From Tubiluchus corallicola (Eukaryota; Priapulida; Priapulimorpha; Priapulimorphida; Tubiluchidae): a stretch of 35,000 nucleotides of DNA. The stretch lies in assembly GCA_030141605.1 (NCBI GenBank), contig JAQGDQ010000316.1, forward strand, positions 232,501 to 267,500, given 5' to 3'. The notes beneath the pieces were generated by a model. The model saw only the letters and a list, made by a program, of their open reading frames with translations. It had not been told where the DNA came from and made no database searches. Numbering within the stretch: the first letter of the stretch is position 1; the number at the start of each line of letters is the position of its first letter. Made by a program: the position numbers and the translations under genes. Shown here in pieces: positions 12,627-21,834 of the stretch.

Positions 12627-12627
<1 letters not shown>
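11753..12627. repeat. dispersed repeat copy 2 (pair with 8188-9030)
   Basis: Same sequence order as copy 1. The first about 150 bases (11753-11905) are repeated directly at 11912-12060, including AAGTTGCTTGCA and the triplet block. The body then continues in register with copy 1 to the CT array. It sits in the sequence just upstream of the receptor exon. Confidence 0.9.
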
Positions 12628-12672
<45 letters not shown>

Positions 12673-12713
12673 CTCTCTCTCTCGTCTCTCTCTCTCGTCT
12701 CTCTCTCTCTCTC

Positions 12714-12809
<96 letters not shown>

Positions 12810-12916
12810 GTCTCTCTGTCTGTCTGTCTCTCTGTCTCTCTGTCTGTCTGTCTCTCTGTCTCTCTGTCTCTGTCTCTGTCTCTGTCTCTCTGTCTCTCTG
12901 TCTCTCTGTCTCTCTG

Positions 12917-12977
<61 letters not shown>

Positions 12978-13002
12978 GTCTCTCTGTCTCTCTGTCTCTC
13001 TG

Positions 13003-13065
<63 letters not shown>

Positions 13066-13102
13066 GTCTCTCTGTCTCTCTGTCTCTCTGTCTCTCTGTC
13101 TC

Positions 13103-13176
<74 letters not shown>
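12628..13176. repeat. (CT)n/(CTGT)n microsatellite, about 550 bases
   Basis: CT dinucleotides interrupted by regular GTCTCTCT and GTCTGTCT units. It expands the short CT-rich end present in copy 1 of the dispersed repeat. It ends about 85 bases before the receptor exon acceptor. Confidence 0.97.
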
Positions 13177-13179
<3 letters not shown>

Positions 13180-13262
13180 GCTATTTGGCATCAAATTCAA
13201 TTCTTTCGATACTAACATACCAGGTAAAAACTTTCACTTTTTTCATTCCATGTTTTTTTCAG

Positions 13263-13954
13263 GAGCACTTTGTGGAGCTAGCTGTGACATTCCTGAACTT
13301 CTGTTCAAGATCTTTTTCTGGCTTGGCTACTGTAACAGTTGCTTGAACCCGGTGATTTATTCGTGTTCCAGTCGAGAGTTTCGCAAGACGTTTAGGAAAC
13401 TCCTAAACTGCCCCTGTTTGGGTGAAACTTCCCTCTTCAAGACGTCCAGCAAGAAGAACAGAGATTCGTTCACTGACGTCATGTGCATGACGTCAGCAAG
13501 CACAAACGCAAACTATTCTGAAAGCTCAAGACGAGCAATTGCTCAATTCTACAACGATGCGCAGAGTGACAAGGAGGAAGAGGAAGAAGAAGAAGAAGAA
13601 AAAATAGTTATCCCGTTGGACGACGACGTCGATTGTAGACATGCGTCGTCAGTCACGTGCGCCTGCGAAGGCGATGACGTCGAGTGTGAGTGTGGACGTA
13701 CGTCATCAGCTACGTCACCCGACAAAAGTGGGCGTGTCGACTGTGATTGCTCATCATCAGTAAGGTGTATAAACGAGAGCGATAACATCAATTTTGACTG
13801 TACATCATCAGTCACTAGTCCCGTTGAGGGTCGTGATGGCGAACATAAACTTACGTCATCAGTCACGTGTGTTGATGAAGATGGAATAGAAATAGTAACT
13901 CCATTAACGAAAAATAACAGCTCAGAGATTAGTGCAGCTTCCTGCAACTCGTAG
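13263..13954 (+). CDS. alpha-1-adrenergic-like amine receptor, last coding exon
   Basis: The acceptor TTTTTTTCAG precedes 13263 and the frame enters in phase 1. The first about 20 residues ([15 protein letters not shown]) form the end of extracellular loop 3. TM7 follows as [17 protein letters not shown] with the class A NPxxY motif, then helix 8 ([13 protein letters not shown]) and a likely palmitoylated NCPC. WLGYxNSCxNP and CSSREF are typical of alpha-1 adrenergic receptors, which also have an intron at the end of TM6. Related octopamine or other amine receptors remain possible. The long intracellular tail (about 180 residues) has a run of nine Glu and degenerate Cys/Ser-rich repeats (SSVT...). 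Stop TAG at 13952. TM1-6 are not found in the window, so the gene is partial here. Confidence 0.88.
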
Positions 13955-13982
13955 TTGAAATCTGAAGCGTATTATATTGCTC

Positions 13983-13988
13983 AATAAA
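13983..13988 (+). terminator. polyadenylation signal AATAAA of the receptor gene
   Basis: AATAAA lies 29 bases after the receptor stop codon, a short but plausible 3'UTR. The cleavage site is not determined. Confidence 0.55.
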
Positions 13989-14460
13989 TGTTTATGCCTT
14001 GCAACTAAGAAACTTGCTATTTTCTTTAATAAGCATTCGTCTCCGATATCATACAAGATATTCTTTCCAGGAAGCAATTCCAAAAATTTTTTTTGGGGCT
14101 GTCAGTTTTATCAGAAGAAAACTAATCATGTCTAATTGGACTGTCAGTTAATTTCAGCATTACAGCTCGTATAATTCGTATAATTATGAAGATCAACTAA
14201 GCAGTTCAGTTGTGATAAGCCAATCGAACTTTACAGCAATAATTAAGAAGCAGTTGCAGTGTAATATGATTTACTGATGAAAACTGATCATATTAGGTCA
14301 ATATTTATATGGCTTTACTTATTACTGTTTCTAGCCTGCGCTTTGAATTCAGTTTTAAAAAACGTTATGTAGAATAATGGAAAATTTGCTGAGTAGTATC
14401 GTTTTCTATATTGTTGCCATATATTGTTTAATTCGTTCACGACAGTGTCGCTCTTCATAT
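13989..14460. other. no gene recognised
   Basis: Sequence between the receptor 3' end and a terminal-inverted-repeat element. Nothing is supported. Confidence 0.4.
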
Positions 14461-14858
14461 TAATAAGCCTTTTCACAGTTCCAGCGATTGATGATGATCG
14501 TGAAAAGGTCAAAGGTTAAGTGCACGAGACAGCGCATTTGTGTACACTTGACAACGCCTCGCGGCCCATGCTATTATAATAGTAACAGTTTTAACAGCTA
14601 GCTAGAACATTACCTAGTTCATTTTTTCTTGTTCCCAAGCAAGATCCTGCTAGTAAATCACTCTACACAACAGACTAATGCATAATTGAGTAAAGTCCAC
14701 GTAAAACAACCGAAGTTACTGAACCGATGTGGCAGACGACTTTGCTTTACCAACTTGTTACGTGATGGTAGTACTTAAGACGCGTTGCTGTGGTACACTT
14801 AACCTTTGACCTACAGCAACTGCGCATGCGCACAACGAAACTGTGAAAAGGCTTATTA
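14461..14858. mobile_element. terminal-inverted-repeat element, copy 1 (MITE-like)
   Basis: The left end ATAAGCCTTTTCACAGTT is the inverse of the right end AACTGTGAAAAGGCTTAT. The inverted similarity extends inward about 60 bases and includes AGGTCAAAGGTTAAGTG on the left and CACTTAACCTTTGACCT on the right. The ends are flanked by TA on both sides, which suggests a TA target (TTAA cannot be excluded). There is no transposase. A second copy at 18563-19827 matches in both ends and in the middle, for example AGACTAATGCATAATT and AGTAAAGTCCACGTAAAACA. Confidence 0.85.
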
Positions 14859-16108
14859 TGCCTGGACAACACTGATCAGAAAAGAAATGAAATACATTGT
14901 ACTATGACTTTGGACAACGTTGTCAACATTTTGTGATTTTTTGTTGTTTTTTAGGAAAAATCTCATCTAGTTTCATGTGTGTTTTTGCAGCGTTTATTCG
15001 TTTCGTTTGATTGCGGCTTTGGCTCAATCAGCAAATAGCGTGCAATCATATGCTACGTCTGTTTTGCTGCTGATTGAATTCAGACCTCGCGAGACAAAAT
15101 TTCGGATTACGCTCAAATCAGAATCTGAATGAGGGAGAGACGACAAATACCGCCGTTTGCTTTAATTGCTGTAATGAATACGTTTATAAAACCTGTTCAC
15201 GTTTGAAGACAGTTGATCAGAGTTTTCCTTTGTTTGGATTACTTGCGAAATTCACCGATGAAATTAAAACAGAAGAGCCAAAAGTGATTAAATGTTTAGC
15301 TTCCAGAAATTCTTTAGGTAACAGTGGGCGAGCGGGTAACAGATTCAAAGCAAAACCGCCACGCTAGCGTATTAGTTCATGATAAACGTACCTGCTTACA
15401 AACAAAACGGTACTTAACATGATTGTTTCTACATATATAATGCACAAAAGGGAAGTAAAGATGACATAAGGGACATAAGATGACAGTAGGAAAGGCTCTT
15501 TTGGCACATAGGAATATCTTATTTTAAGTAGGTGAAGGAAAAATATTGAGTCAAGTATGCGGAGTTATTTGAGTGAATTACCGATAGTTTTTATGTATGT
15601 ATTTGAATAGAAGCGGCCCGTTCCAGGTGTTTCTGAGTCAATTAAGCGATTGAGTCAATTAACCGTGAGTCTATTAAGCGGCGCCTACTGTAGTTGCAAA
15701 ACATTAAACATTTCAAAGATCTGTCTGGGACAGAGAAACAAGTCAAGTTACTCAGATTGGTTTTTGAAGATGCATTTGATAGCAATTATCAATTTCCCAG
15801 CGTCCCTGCTATGCCACGTAAATTATTTTTTCATTGCAAAAGAAAAAAACTTGTTCTGTTTGTAAACAAAAATTTATTCTTTAAAGATTTAAATTAAAGA
15901 AGGCATAACTATATTTATAATTAGTTCAAACTGCTAAATAATTAAAATAACAAATCATGAATTAAGTTCAAAACTGTGCCACTAATTAAGAATAAATTAT
16001 AAAAGAAAAGACGACAGCAATCGTTCTAAAATATCTTCAAATTTTTATAAAGTTACATGTTACAGGAATAAACGAAAAAATGCAGTAATGACATAAAGTA
16101 ATAACAAT
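14859..16108. other. no gene recognised
   Basis: A 97-codon open frame at 15074-15367 has no recognisable domain and no ATG at its left limit, so it is not called. GAGTCAATTAAGCG-like strings occur three times near 15637-15681. Confidence 0.4.
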
Positions 16109-16174
16109 GTGTGTGTGTGTGGGGTGTGTGTGTGTGTGTGTCTGTGTGTGTGTGCGTGCGTGCGTGCGTGCGTG
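16109..16174. repeat. (GT)n/(GC)n microsatellite
   Basis: TG dinucleotides followed by TGCG units, just outside the left end of the foldback element at 16187. Confidence 0.95.
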
Positions 16175-16186
16175 TGTTTTAGAATG

Positions 16187-16584
16187 AGTAAAATAGTTTG
16201 ATTAAAGTTTATTTATTCTTGTGGTTAAAGCTGCTTGCTGATTATTGTTGTTTATTGCGTGGCTTGTGACGTAGCCACGATGGGCATGGCAAACTATCAA
16301 GACTTTATTTAATAAACTACACATTTATTAAATATCAAACACAGCACAGTAAATATAAGAGGATCGTAATGCATCTCGGGGGAGATTAGGAACTGACTTG
16401 AAGACGGAGGGCTGGCATTACTATCCTCTTATATTTACCGTGTTGATGTTTAATAAATGTGTAGTCTATTAAATAAAGTCTTGATAGTTTGCCATGCTCA
16501 TCGTGGTTACGTCACACGGCACGCAATAAACAACAATAATCAGCAAGCAGCTTTAACCACAAACATGAATCAAACTATTTTACT
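16187..16584. mobile_element. foldback element with 5-bp target duplication
   Basis: Two arms (16187-16372 and 16415-16584) are near-perfect reverse complements over most of their length, separated by about 42 bases. Landmarks are AGTAAAATAGTTTGATT at the left end and its complement at the right end, and TTAAAGCTGCTTGCTGATTA with its complement. GAATG flanks the element directly on both sides (16182-16186 and 16585-16589), as expected of a 5-bp target duplication. It has no coding capacity. A diverged relative is at 30008-30456. Confidence 0.92.
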
Positions 16585-16589
16585 GAATG

Positions 16590-17526
16590 TTCTGTACATA
16601 ACTCAGGCTTACTGAACTTTCGCATCACAGTGTATATATCATTAAGAAAACGGTCTTGGAATCACTGAGAGTCTAAGATCGTTATACCGTCCACTTTCTT
16701 TTGCGATCACACACACACACAAGATTGATCAGTAAAAACGGCTGCTACTTCTTCACACGTCGAGTTGTCCTCGAGTTGACGCAAACAAGCAACATGTACC
16801 TAAATGAACTGGGGAAATGAAAACTTAAATCATGTGTATTGCATCAAAAATGAAAAACTAAATCTCTGCGCTAACTTACTTTGTAAATGACCCTTTTATT
16901 TTACGATCTTGCTGCTAAATTAGAATAAAATAGAGCTTAAATATGTGTAGTTTTTGAGATTATTGCTTGTAACTCTTTGTGGACTTAAATTTTGAATTGG
17001 AAATTTATAATTTAGCATATTAATCTAACTGCATTTTTATATTACTAGACAGGAAACTTGCTTCATTAACAACCATTAGCCATCACTTTAATACTTCTTG
17101 TTTAACATCACTGTAAATGTTATACGCACAAATTAACAAAAACTAATTACTGATTGCGGGACATTTAATTTTGTAGAATTCGCTCTGCCTATGTAAAATT
17201 GTATAATGTCTGTAAAGAAATGTTTGCCTGGAAAAAGAGGGTAAAGACTTATCATCCTCATCATCAGTATTTCATCAGCATCATATCGGAAAACCCAACA
17301 TCATCCTCCAGGTTTTTACTGTCGATGTCCCCTCGTTTTATTTTTGTTTGAGCCCAAACTCCTCCAGTTGAATTCGCTCCAGTTGTTCACTGACTCAAAA
17401 TGAGTAACCGCACAGATGAATTTTTCTATTAGTTCCTTCTCTGCAGCTCGTTTTGGGTTAGCTAGAATCCAAGGAGTGCACACTAGACAGGTTAGGTAAG
17501 AGTGCATGGCTGTTTCTAATCGTACC
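16590..17526. other. no gene recognised
   Basis: No exon or repeat boundary supported. A minus-strand open frame at 17316-17507 has no recognisable family. Confidence 0.4.
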
Positions 17527-18088
17527 GTGGGTTTTACACGTCAAATGTAGACACAGGAAAGTTCAAAAGTGACTTAGGTAAGTCAAATGTAGACATAGGA
17601 ATTTCGAATGTGTTTTGGTAACTCAAATGTGACTTAGGTAAGTCAAATGTAGACATAGGAGTTTCGATTGTGTTTTGGTAACTCAAATGTGACTTAGGTA
17701 AGTCAAATGTAGATGCATAACTTTGAATAAATCGATAATTAACTTATTTAAGTGCAAAATTACAAAAAGATAAACCAAAGATCATGCATCTATTAGTAGG
17801 CCTATAACGTTGTTATTTTAACTTAGGAGTAATTATTAAATTGGAATTAAAGAAGATTAAATTTAATATCCTTAAACTTTACCACCTATCCACATTTGAG
17901 ATACCAATGTCACATTTGACTTGACATGTGTCTACATTTGACTTACCAAAAGCGCTCAAGATTTCTTGAAAACCCTTGTTAACACATTTGAACTACCTAA
18001 GTCTACATTTGAGTTACCAAGACACATTTGAGTTACCTAAATCTACATTTGACTTAACGTAGGTCTACATTTGACTTGTAAAACCTAC
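17527..18088. repeat. inverted minisatellite beside the CATSPER3 3' end
   Basis: The left part (17527-17715) holds AAGTCAAATGTAGACATAGG units with an exact 60-bp period between 17581 and 17700. The right part (about 17895-18088) holds the reverse complement (TCTACATTTGACTTACC and variants). The outer ends also match inversely: GTGGGTTTTAC on the left, GTAAAACCTAC on the right. About 180 bases of unrelated sequence lie between. The right end is 73 bases beyond the CATSPER3 stop codon, so the gene's 3'UTR may run into it. Confidence 0.9.
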
Positions 18089-18161
18089 AGAAGGCCTACA
18101 AATGGTTTCATCAGTCAAATTGTCTCTGGTTTCCGGTATGAACTGTGGCATATGGTTTCCG

Positions 18162-18243
18162 CTATAATCCATATTTCAGCTCCAGCTTTTCTTCCATGAG
18201 ATCACTTATAGTTCTGGCAATTTCGTATTGAAGCTGTTGAACT
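18162..18243 (-). CDS. CATSPER3: CATSPER3 exon 6 (C-terminus)
   Basis: The acceptor TTTTTTTAG precedes 18243. The first base completes an Arg codon begun in exon 5, then 26 codons follow (VQQLQYEIARTISDLMEEK...) to TAG at 18162-18164. This resembles the C-terminal helix of known CatSper3 proteins (QELYYEIVxVLSLMLEDL in mammals, from memory of the family). It gives a total length of 399 residues, about that of mammalian CATSPER3. Confidence 0.85.
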
Positions 18244-18349
18244 CTAAAAAAATAAAAATTAGTCGCTTTTAAAATGTCACACTAACTTGTTAAAAAGTTA
18301 CGAATCTTATCTTATGCATTACACCCTATAGATGTTATTATATTAATAC

Positions 18350-18507
18350 CTGTCGTAGGCGTCTGCATTGTGGTCTAAAGAATTGGCTACGATCTCCATC
18401 CATCTTAAGTCGGACGATTTATCCATGGAAACAAGATAGCTGGTGTGACTGATGCTGTTTTGAAAATCACTAAGCATTTCATTAAAATCCCTGTAATCTG
18501 ACTTCTC
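18350..18507 (-). CDS. CATSPER3: CATSPER3 exon 5
   Basis: Acceptor TTTTGTGTAG before 18507, donor GTATTA after 18350. 52 codons plus two bases: EKSDYRDFNEMLSDFQNS, then a segment with MDKSSDLRWMEIV, then ANSLDHNADAYD. It enters in phase 0 and leaves in phase 2, matching exons 4 and 6. It is cytosolic, downstream of S6, predicted helical. A 40-bp copy of its 5' end is found at 20048-20087. Confidence 0.85.
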
Positions 18508-18751
18508 CTACACAAAATATTGCAATAATACATTAGATTATCTTTTTTTAGTTAATCTACACTTAATAAGCCTTTTCACAGTTCCAGCGATTGATGACGA
18601 TCGTGGACAGGTCAAAGGTTAAGTGTACCAGACAACGCATTTATGTACACTTGACAACGCCCCGCAGCCGTGCTATTGTAATGTAGTAACAGTTTTAACG
18701 GCTAGTTAACGGCTCATTATTTTCTTATATACATATATATATATATATATA

Positions 18752-18866
18752 CATTAATTCTTTATTTGTCATTAAAATGGTTCACTCATTATAATAAAAT
18801 TGAGTAAGCCTCAGCATAATGTTAAAATAACAACACTGTTCAAGACAAATGCGTCCAGTGCAGACT
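18752..18866 (-). repeat. LINE/SINE 3'-tail fragment
   Basis: Reading the minus strand, GGACGCATTTGTC leads over about 90 bases to GACAAATAAAGAATTAAT. The same order occurs at 30975-31095 (GGACGCATTTGCC ... GGCAAATAAAGATTATTA). Both end in an A/T tail as retroposed 3' ends do. No coding part is seen. Confidence 0.55.
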
Positions 18867-19361
18867 AAAAAAACTAAAGTGCAAAACTAAGGCCTAATTA
18901 TATACAATAAATGGACTTATTTACAAACACCATATTAAAATGTTTTTACAAAACAATATTACAAGAGTACATTAAATTTTACATGACATATTTTACACTA
19001 TATATACAATTGACATGGCACAATTAACAGAAACATGCTTTACATCACATAAATTTCACTCATTACATTTACACTATTTATACATTTGACATTACAAAAC
19101 TAACATAACACGTATTACATTACATAATTCTTTTAAGGAATTTTCATTTTTAATCGTTATGCGGAGTCAGGGGCGGGGGTAGATGAAAGTTGAGTCTGTG
19201 TAATTAGTATCAGATGCACAATCTGGAAGTTGAAACCTGTTTCTAAGTGCGATCCTGCTGGTAAATCACTTTGCGCACAGACTAATGCATAATTAAGTAA
19301 AGTCCACGTAAAACAACTGAAGGTAGTGAAATAATGTTTTGCGTTACCCACATGTCACGTG

Positions 19362-19724
19362 CAGGGCCTATTTCAAGGGGGGGGGGGAAGTGGGGATACT
19401 TCCCCGGGGCCTCACCCTCCAGGGGGGCCTCACACCCAGGTAAAATTTTTTTGCTTTATGCGAACATACTGCCTCCTCTCTCCTTCTCTCTCTCTCTTGC
19501 CGCATGCGCGCCGTTTGCCAGTATTGACAAATATTAAGGACTGGTCTTGAGAATAAAGCAGTTTTTCTTTCAATTGTTCTTTCCTTTAACAACTGTATAA
19601 CTTCATATTTTTTCTTCGAAAATGCTTCTCCGGCCTTCTAGCAGTTCAAAAAAAACCCGCCCCCTCCGATGGGGCCTCACATGCCCCACTTCCCCGGGCC
19701 TCGCTTAGGCTGAAATAGGCCCTG
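19362..19724. mobile_element. hAT-type non-autonomous element with 8-bp target duplication
   Basis: The ends are perfect inverted repeats, CAGGGCCTATTTCA and TGAAATAGGCCCTG. GTCACGTG stands directly outside both ends (19354-19361 and 19725-19732). An 8-bp duplication with CAGGG... ends is the hAT signature. The empty site is seen in copy 1 of the host element (GTTACGTGATGG near 14759), which confirms the boundaries. The interior is G/C-rich near the ends, with no transposase. Confidence 0.95.
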
Positions 19725-19882
19725 GTCACGTGATGATTGTTGCTAAGACGCGTTGCTGTTGTACACTTAGCCTTTGACATACAGCAACTGCGCGTGCGCG
19801 CTACGAAACTACGAAAAGGCTTATTAAACTTTCTAAACACTATTTTAATTGTGCTATATGAATTTAATGTAACACTATTTAC

Positions 19883-19981
19883 TTGTTTTTCCATAAGTTT
19901 TTGTATCTCACGATGATGTCGTTCTCGCATGTATTGTTTTTTCGCTTTTATTGTTGTCTCTCTTTCTTTTCGAAGTTCATT
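19883..19981 (-). CDS. CATSPER3: CATSPER3 exon 4 (coiled-coil segment)
   Basis: Acceptor CTATTGCAG before 19981, donor GTAAAT after 19883, 33 codons, phase 0 at both ends. The peptide NELRKERETTIKAKKQYMRE then RHHREIQKLMEKQ is strongly charged and helical, as expected of the coiled-coil region just after S6. A partial decayed copy lies at 20258-20312. Confidence 0.87.
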
Positions 19982-20047
19982 CTGCAATAGAGTACAGGTG
20001 AGCGCATGCGCGAAGTTACAATCTTCAATAAGCACACTACAGCATGA

Positions 20048-20087
20048 GCATTTCATTAAAATCTTTACAATCTGACTTCCCCTACAC
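20048..20087 (-). pseudogene. relict duplicate of CATSPER3 exon 5 (5' end only)
   Basis: The minus strand reads GTGTAG, then GGGAAGTCAGATTG and GATTTTAATGAAATGCT. This matches the acceptor and first 13 codons of exon 5 with a few differences. The copy runs into a stop codon within about 15 codons and then loses similarity. It lies about 70 bases upstream of functional exon 4. Confidence 0.8.
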
Positions 20088-20257
20088 ATTATGTAGTCTA
20101 TCCATATCCAAGGACCACAGATTTTGTTGTCCAAATATAGGAAGTAGTTGGTTATTGATTACCTTTTGCCATATCTAATTTAATGGAATATCTCCAGATA
20201 TTCATGGGCGTTTAATGATTTTTCGTACTAGAATCAATGATGATTTTGTCTGTTGTC

Positions 20258-20312
20258 AACTCGGTTTCCATGAGTTTTTGTATTTCACGATAAAGTATTT
20301 TACTTTGTTGTT
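20258..20312 (-). pseudogene. relict duplicate of CATSPER3 exon 4 (3' part), cut by a SINE
   Basis: The minus strand reads CGTGAAATACAAAAACTCAT and GGAAACCGAG, corresponding to exon 4 CGTGAGATACAAAAACTTAT and GGAAAAACAA. The peptide YREIQKLMETE matches HREIQKLMEKQ. There is no GT donor at the expected place. The 5' part of the copy is missing where the 5S-headed SINE begins (20313). Confidence 0.78.
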
Positions 20313-20830
20313 GGCATCCTTCTGTCTCGGAAGACAATGGAGTGTGCTCTAAGAGAGTCAGTTATTGATCACATTGATGGAGCTGCAGCGTCGACTGTGA
20401 CTGAGCAGTGCGATCCTTGAACCACTGGAGTGGCCTCTCCAGGGCGTACGCCTGGGCAAAGTGTATGGAGATCCTGAGTTGCCCAGACAACAGGAACCCC
20501 CTCTCTTCCTCCCTGGTGTAGTCCAAAGGAAAGTGGAGCGATACGTTTGGCACCAGGTTGGCTGCAGGAGCTGCCGGAGTCAGTGAGCATGCTGCACTGG
20601 TCCGCCCTCGGGGCTCCACTCCTGATTTGGAAGGTTTACTCCTCTACACATGGCCGTTGGGTCACTTGACCTCTTCCGCCCTCTAGTCATTGTCTGCTTG
20701 TGCATCACGCAAGCCTACAGCACTTGGTATTCCTAGGCGGTCATCCATCCAAGTGCTTACCAGGCTCTACGTTGCTTAGCTTTGGCGATCAGACGAGAAT
20801 CGGTGTTTTCAACGTGATTTGGCCGTAGAC
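20313..20830 (-). mobile_element. 5S-rRNA-derived SINE, copy A, in CATSPER3 intron 3
   Basis: The minus strand starts GTCTACGGCC, the usual start of metazoan 5S rRNA. It keeps TCGTCTGATC, AAGCTAAGCA, CTTGGATGG and GTGCTGTAGGCTT at 5S positions over about 120 bases (20830-20711). About 400 bases of non-5S body follow, ending ACAGAAGGATGCC at 20313. A second copy (31254-31784) shares the whole length and both ends. SINE3-type elements elsewhere also carry 5S heads. I saw no clear target duplication. Confidence 0.85.
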
Positions 20831-20997
20831 AAATTAGAAATACTATTTTGTTATACCGAGTATAGCAACTGCAGTTGGCAGAGTTGGTAGAGCTAATGTA
20901 GGGCACATTAACTTCTTTTATAATTTACTTACAGGATTTTTTTCATAAAAGTCAATGGAATATTGATGTATATTAAAAAGACTTGTGAAAACTTTAC

Positions 20998-21159
20998 CTC
21001 GGCTTCCAAAGTAGCTTCGCTGATGTTCATAATGATGACGCCAATGAATACGTTCGTGAATATGAAATGTCCAAGAAAAATGAACAGTACTGTATAATAG
21101 CGACTGTTGACTAAGCCCTTCTCGTCTAGTGATTGTTGCAGATCTGTCCAACCATCGAC
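20998..21159 (-). CDS. CATSPER3: CATSPER3 exon 3 (pore end and S6)
   Basis: Acceptor CTTGCTAG before 21159, donor GTAAAG after 20998, 54 codons, phase 0. It opens with VDGWTDLQQSLDEKG; with the final Thr of exon 2 this makes the T-V-D-G-W selectivity-filter motif (residues 233-237), whose Asp lines the pore in CatSper channels. S6 is about residues 254-279 (YYTVLFIFLGHFIF, then TNVFIGVIIMNI). The intron between T and V splits the filter. Confidence 0.92.
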
Positions 21160-21834
21160 CTAGCAAGAATCAATTTTTAAAACAAGATTCAGTCAACCGT
21201 GGAAAATTAACTGATATTCATATTCTTGACGATCACCATCTTAATATTCATCGTAAACAGGTTAATCCCTTTAAATCAGTGTAGTTTATAAAGCTAAAAT
21301 TATATAAAAATTATTTAGTCTATATAGTTTATTTTATGTATGATGTTCTATCACGACGTCAAATTGGAGTTTAGGAACTAATTCGCCCATCAAGAACTTT
21401 TGTACCTGGCCTTCCTTAATCTTGAGTTGCTTCAGAATAGCTTAAATTTGTGGCTGAAACCTTGCAAAGCTAATATTTATTCACGCAAAGGAGTGGAAAT
21501 TTGAAAAAAATTCTGTGACGTCACAAGAACGCATAACTTTTGTTATTGACTTTTTGTAAACAACGGAAAATAATGAATCTAGTATAGAACAGCAAATTTT
21601 AGTTCTCAACACCAGTCAACATGTAAACATCAGTAGATTAGTGGCTTCAAAAATGATCTGTCTGGAAAGGCAGAATATAGTTCCGGCTTCTCCCCTATCT
21701 TAACAACTGGATACAGCCCCTATTGACGGCTATGAACAAGTATAAGCATTCACTTTTGTTGTGTTGTGACGCCATCTACGCTGCCAAAATTCAGCTAGGT
21801 GTGCTCACTTGCTGAACTCCATATTAATATCATA
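21160..21834. other. CATSPER3 intron 2, right part: nothing recognised
   Basis: AT-rich intron sequence with no repeat boundary I can support. Confidence 0.5.

Larger units (their letters stand above)
18563..19827. mobile_element. terminal-inverted-repeat element, copy 2, in CATSPER3 intron 4
   Basis: Same family as 14461-14858. The left end TAATAAGCCTTTTCACAGTT and right end AAAAGGCTTATTA are inverse; flanks read TTAA on both sides. It is larger than copy 1 because it took in at least two inserts: about 500 bases with a TA run and a LINE-like tail (about 18725-19245), and a hAT element at 19362-19724. It occupies almost all of intron 4: without it the intron would be about 110 bases. Confidence 0.88.

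Noticed and set aside
12604-13218. Minus-strand Arg/Glu/Asp/Gln-rich frame of about 200 codons
   Set aside because: Pure product of the CT/CTGT array.
13549-13947. 132-codon minus-strand frame with a Ser run
   Set aside because: Shadow of the receptor exon on the other strand.
15074-15367. 97-codon plus-strand frame with several Cys
   Set aside because: No ATG start, no domain and no supporting splice signals that I could trust.
20362-20619. Minus-strand open frames with readable-looking peptides, also at 31301-31543
   Set aside because: Both lie in the body of the 5S-headed SINE. The frames in the two copies differ by indels, so it is not a conserved protein.
20711-20830. Functional 5S rRNA gene
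   Set aside because: The 120-base 5S-like segment has many substitutions at conserved positions and is part of a dispersed element with a second copy sharing the non-5S body.
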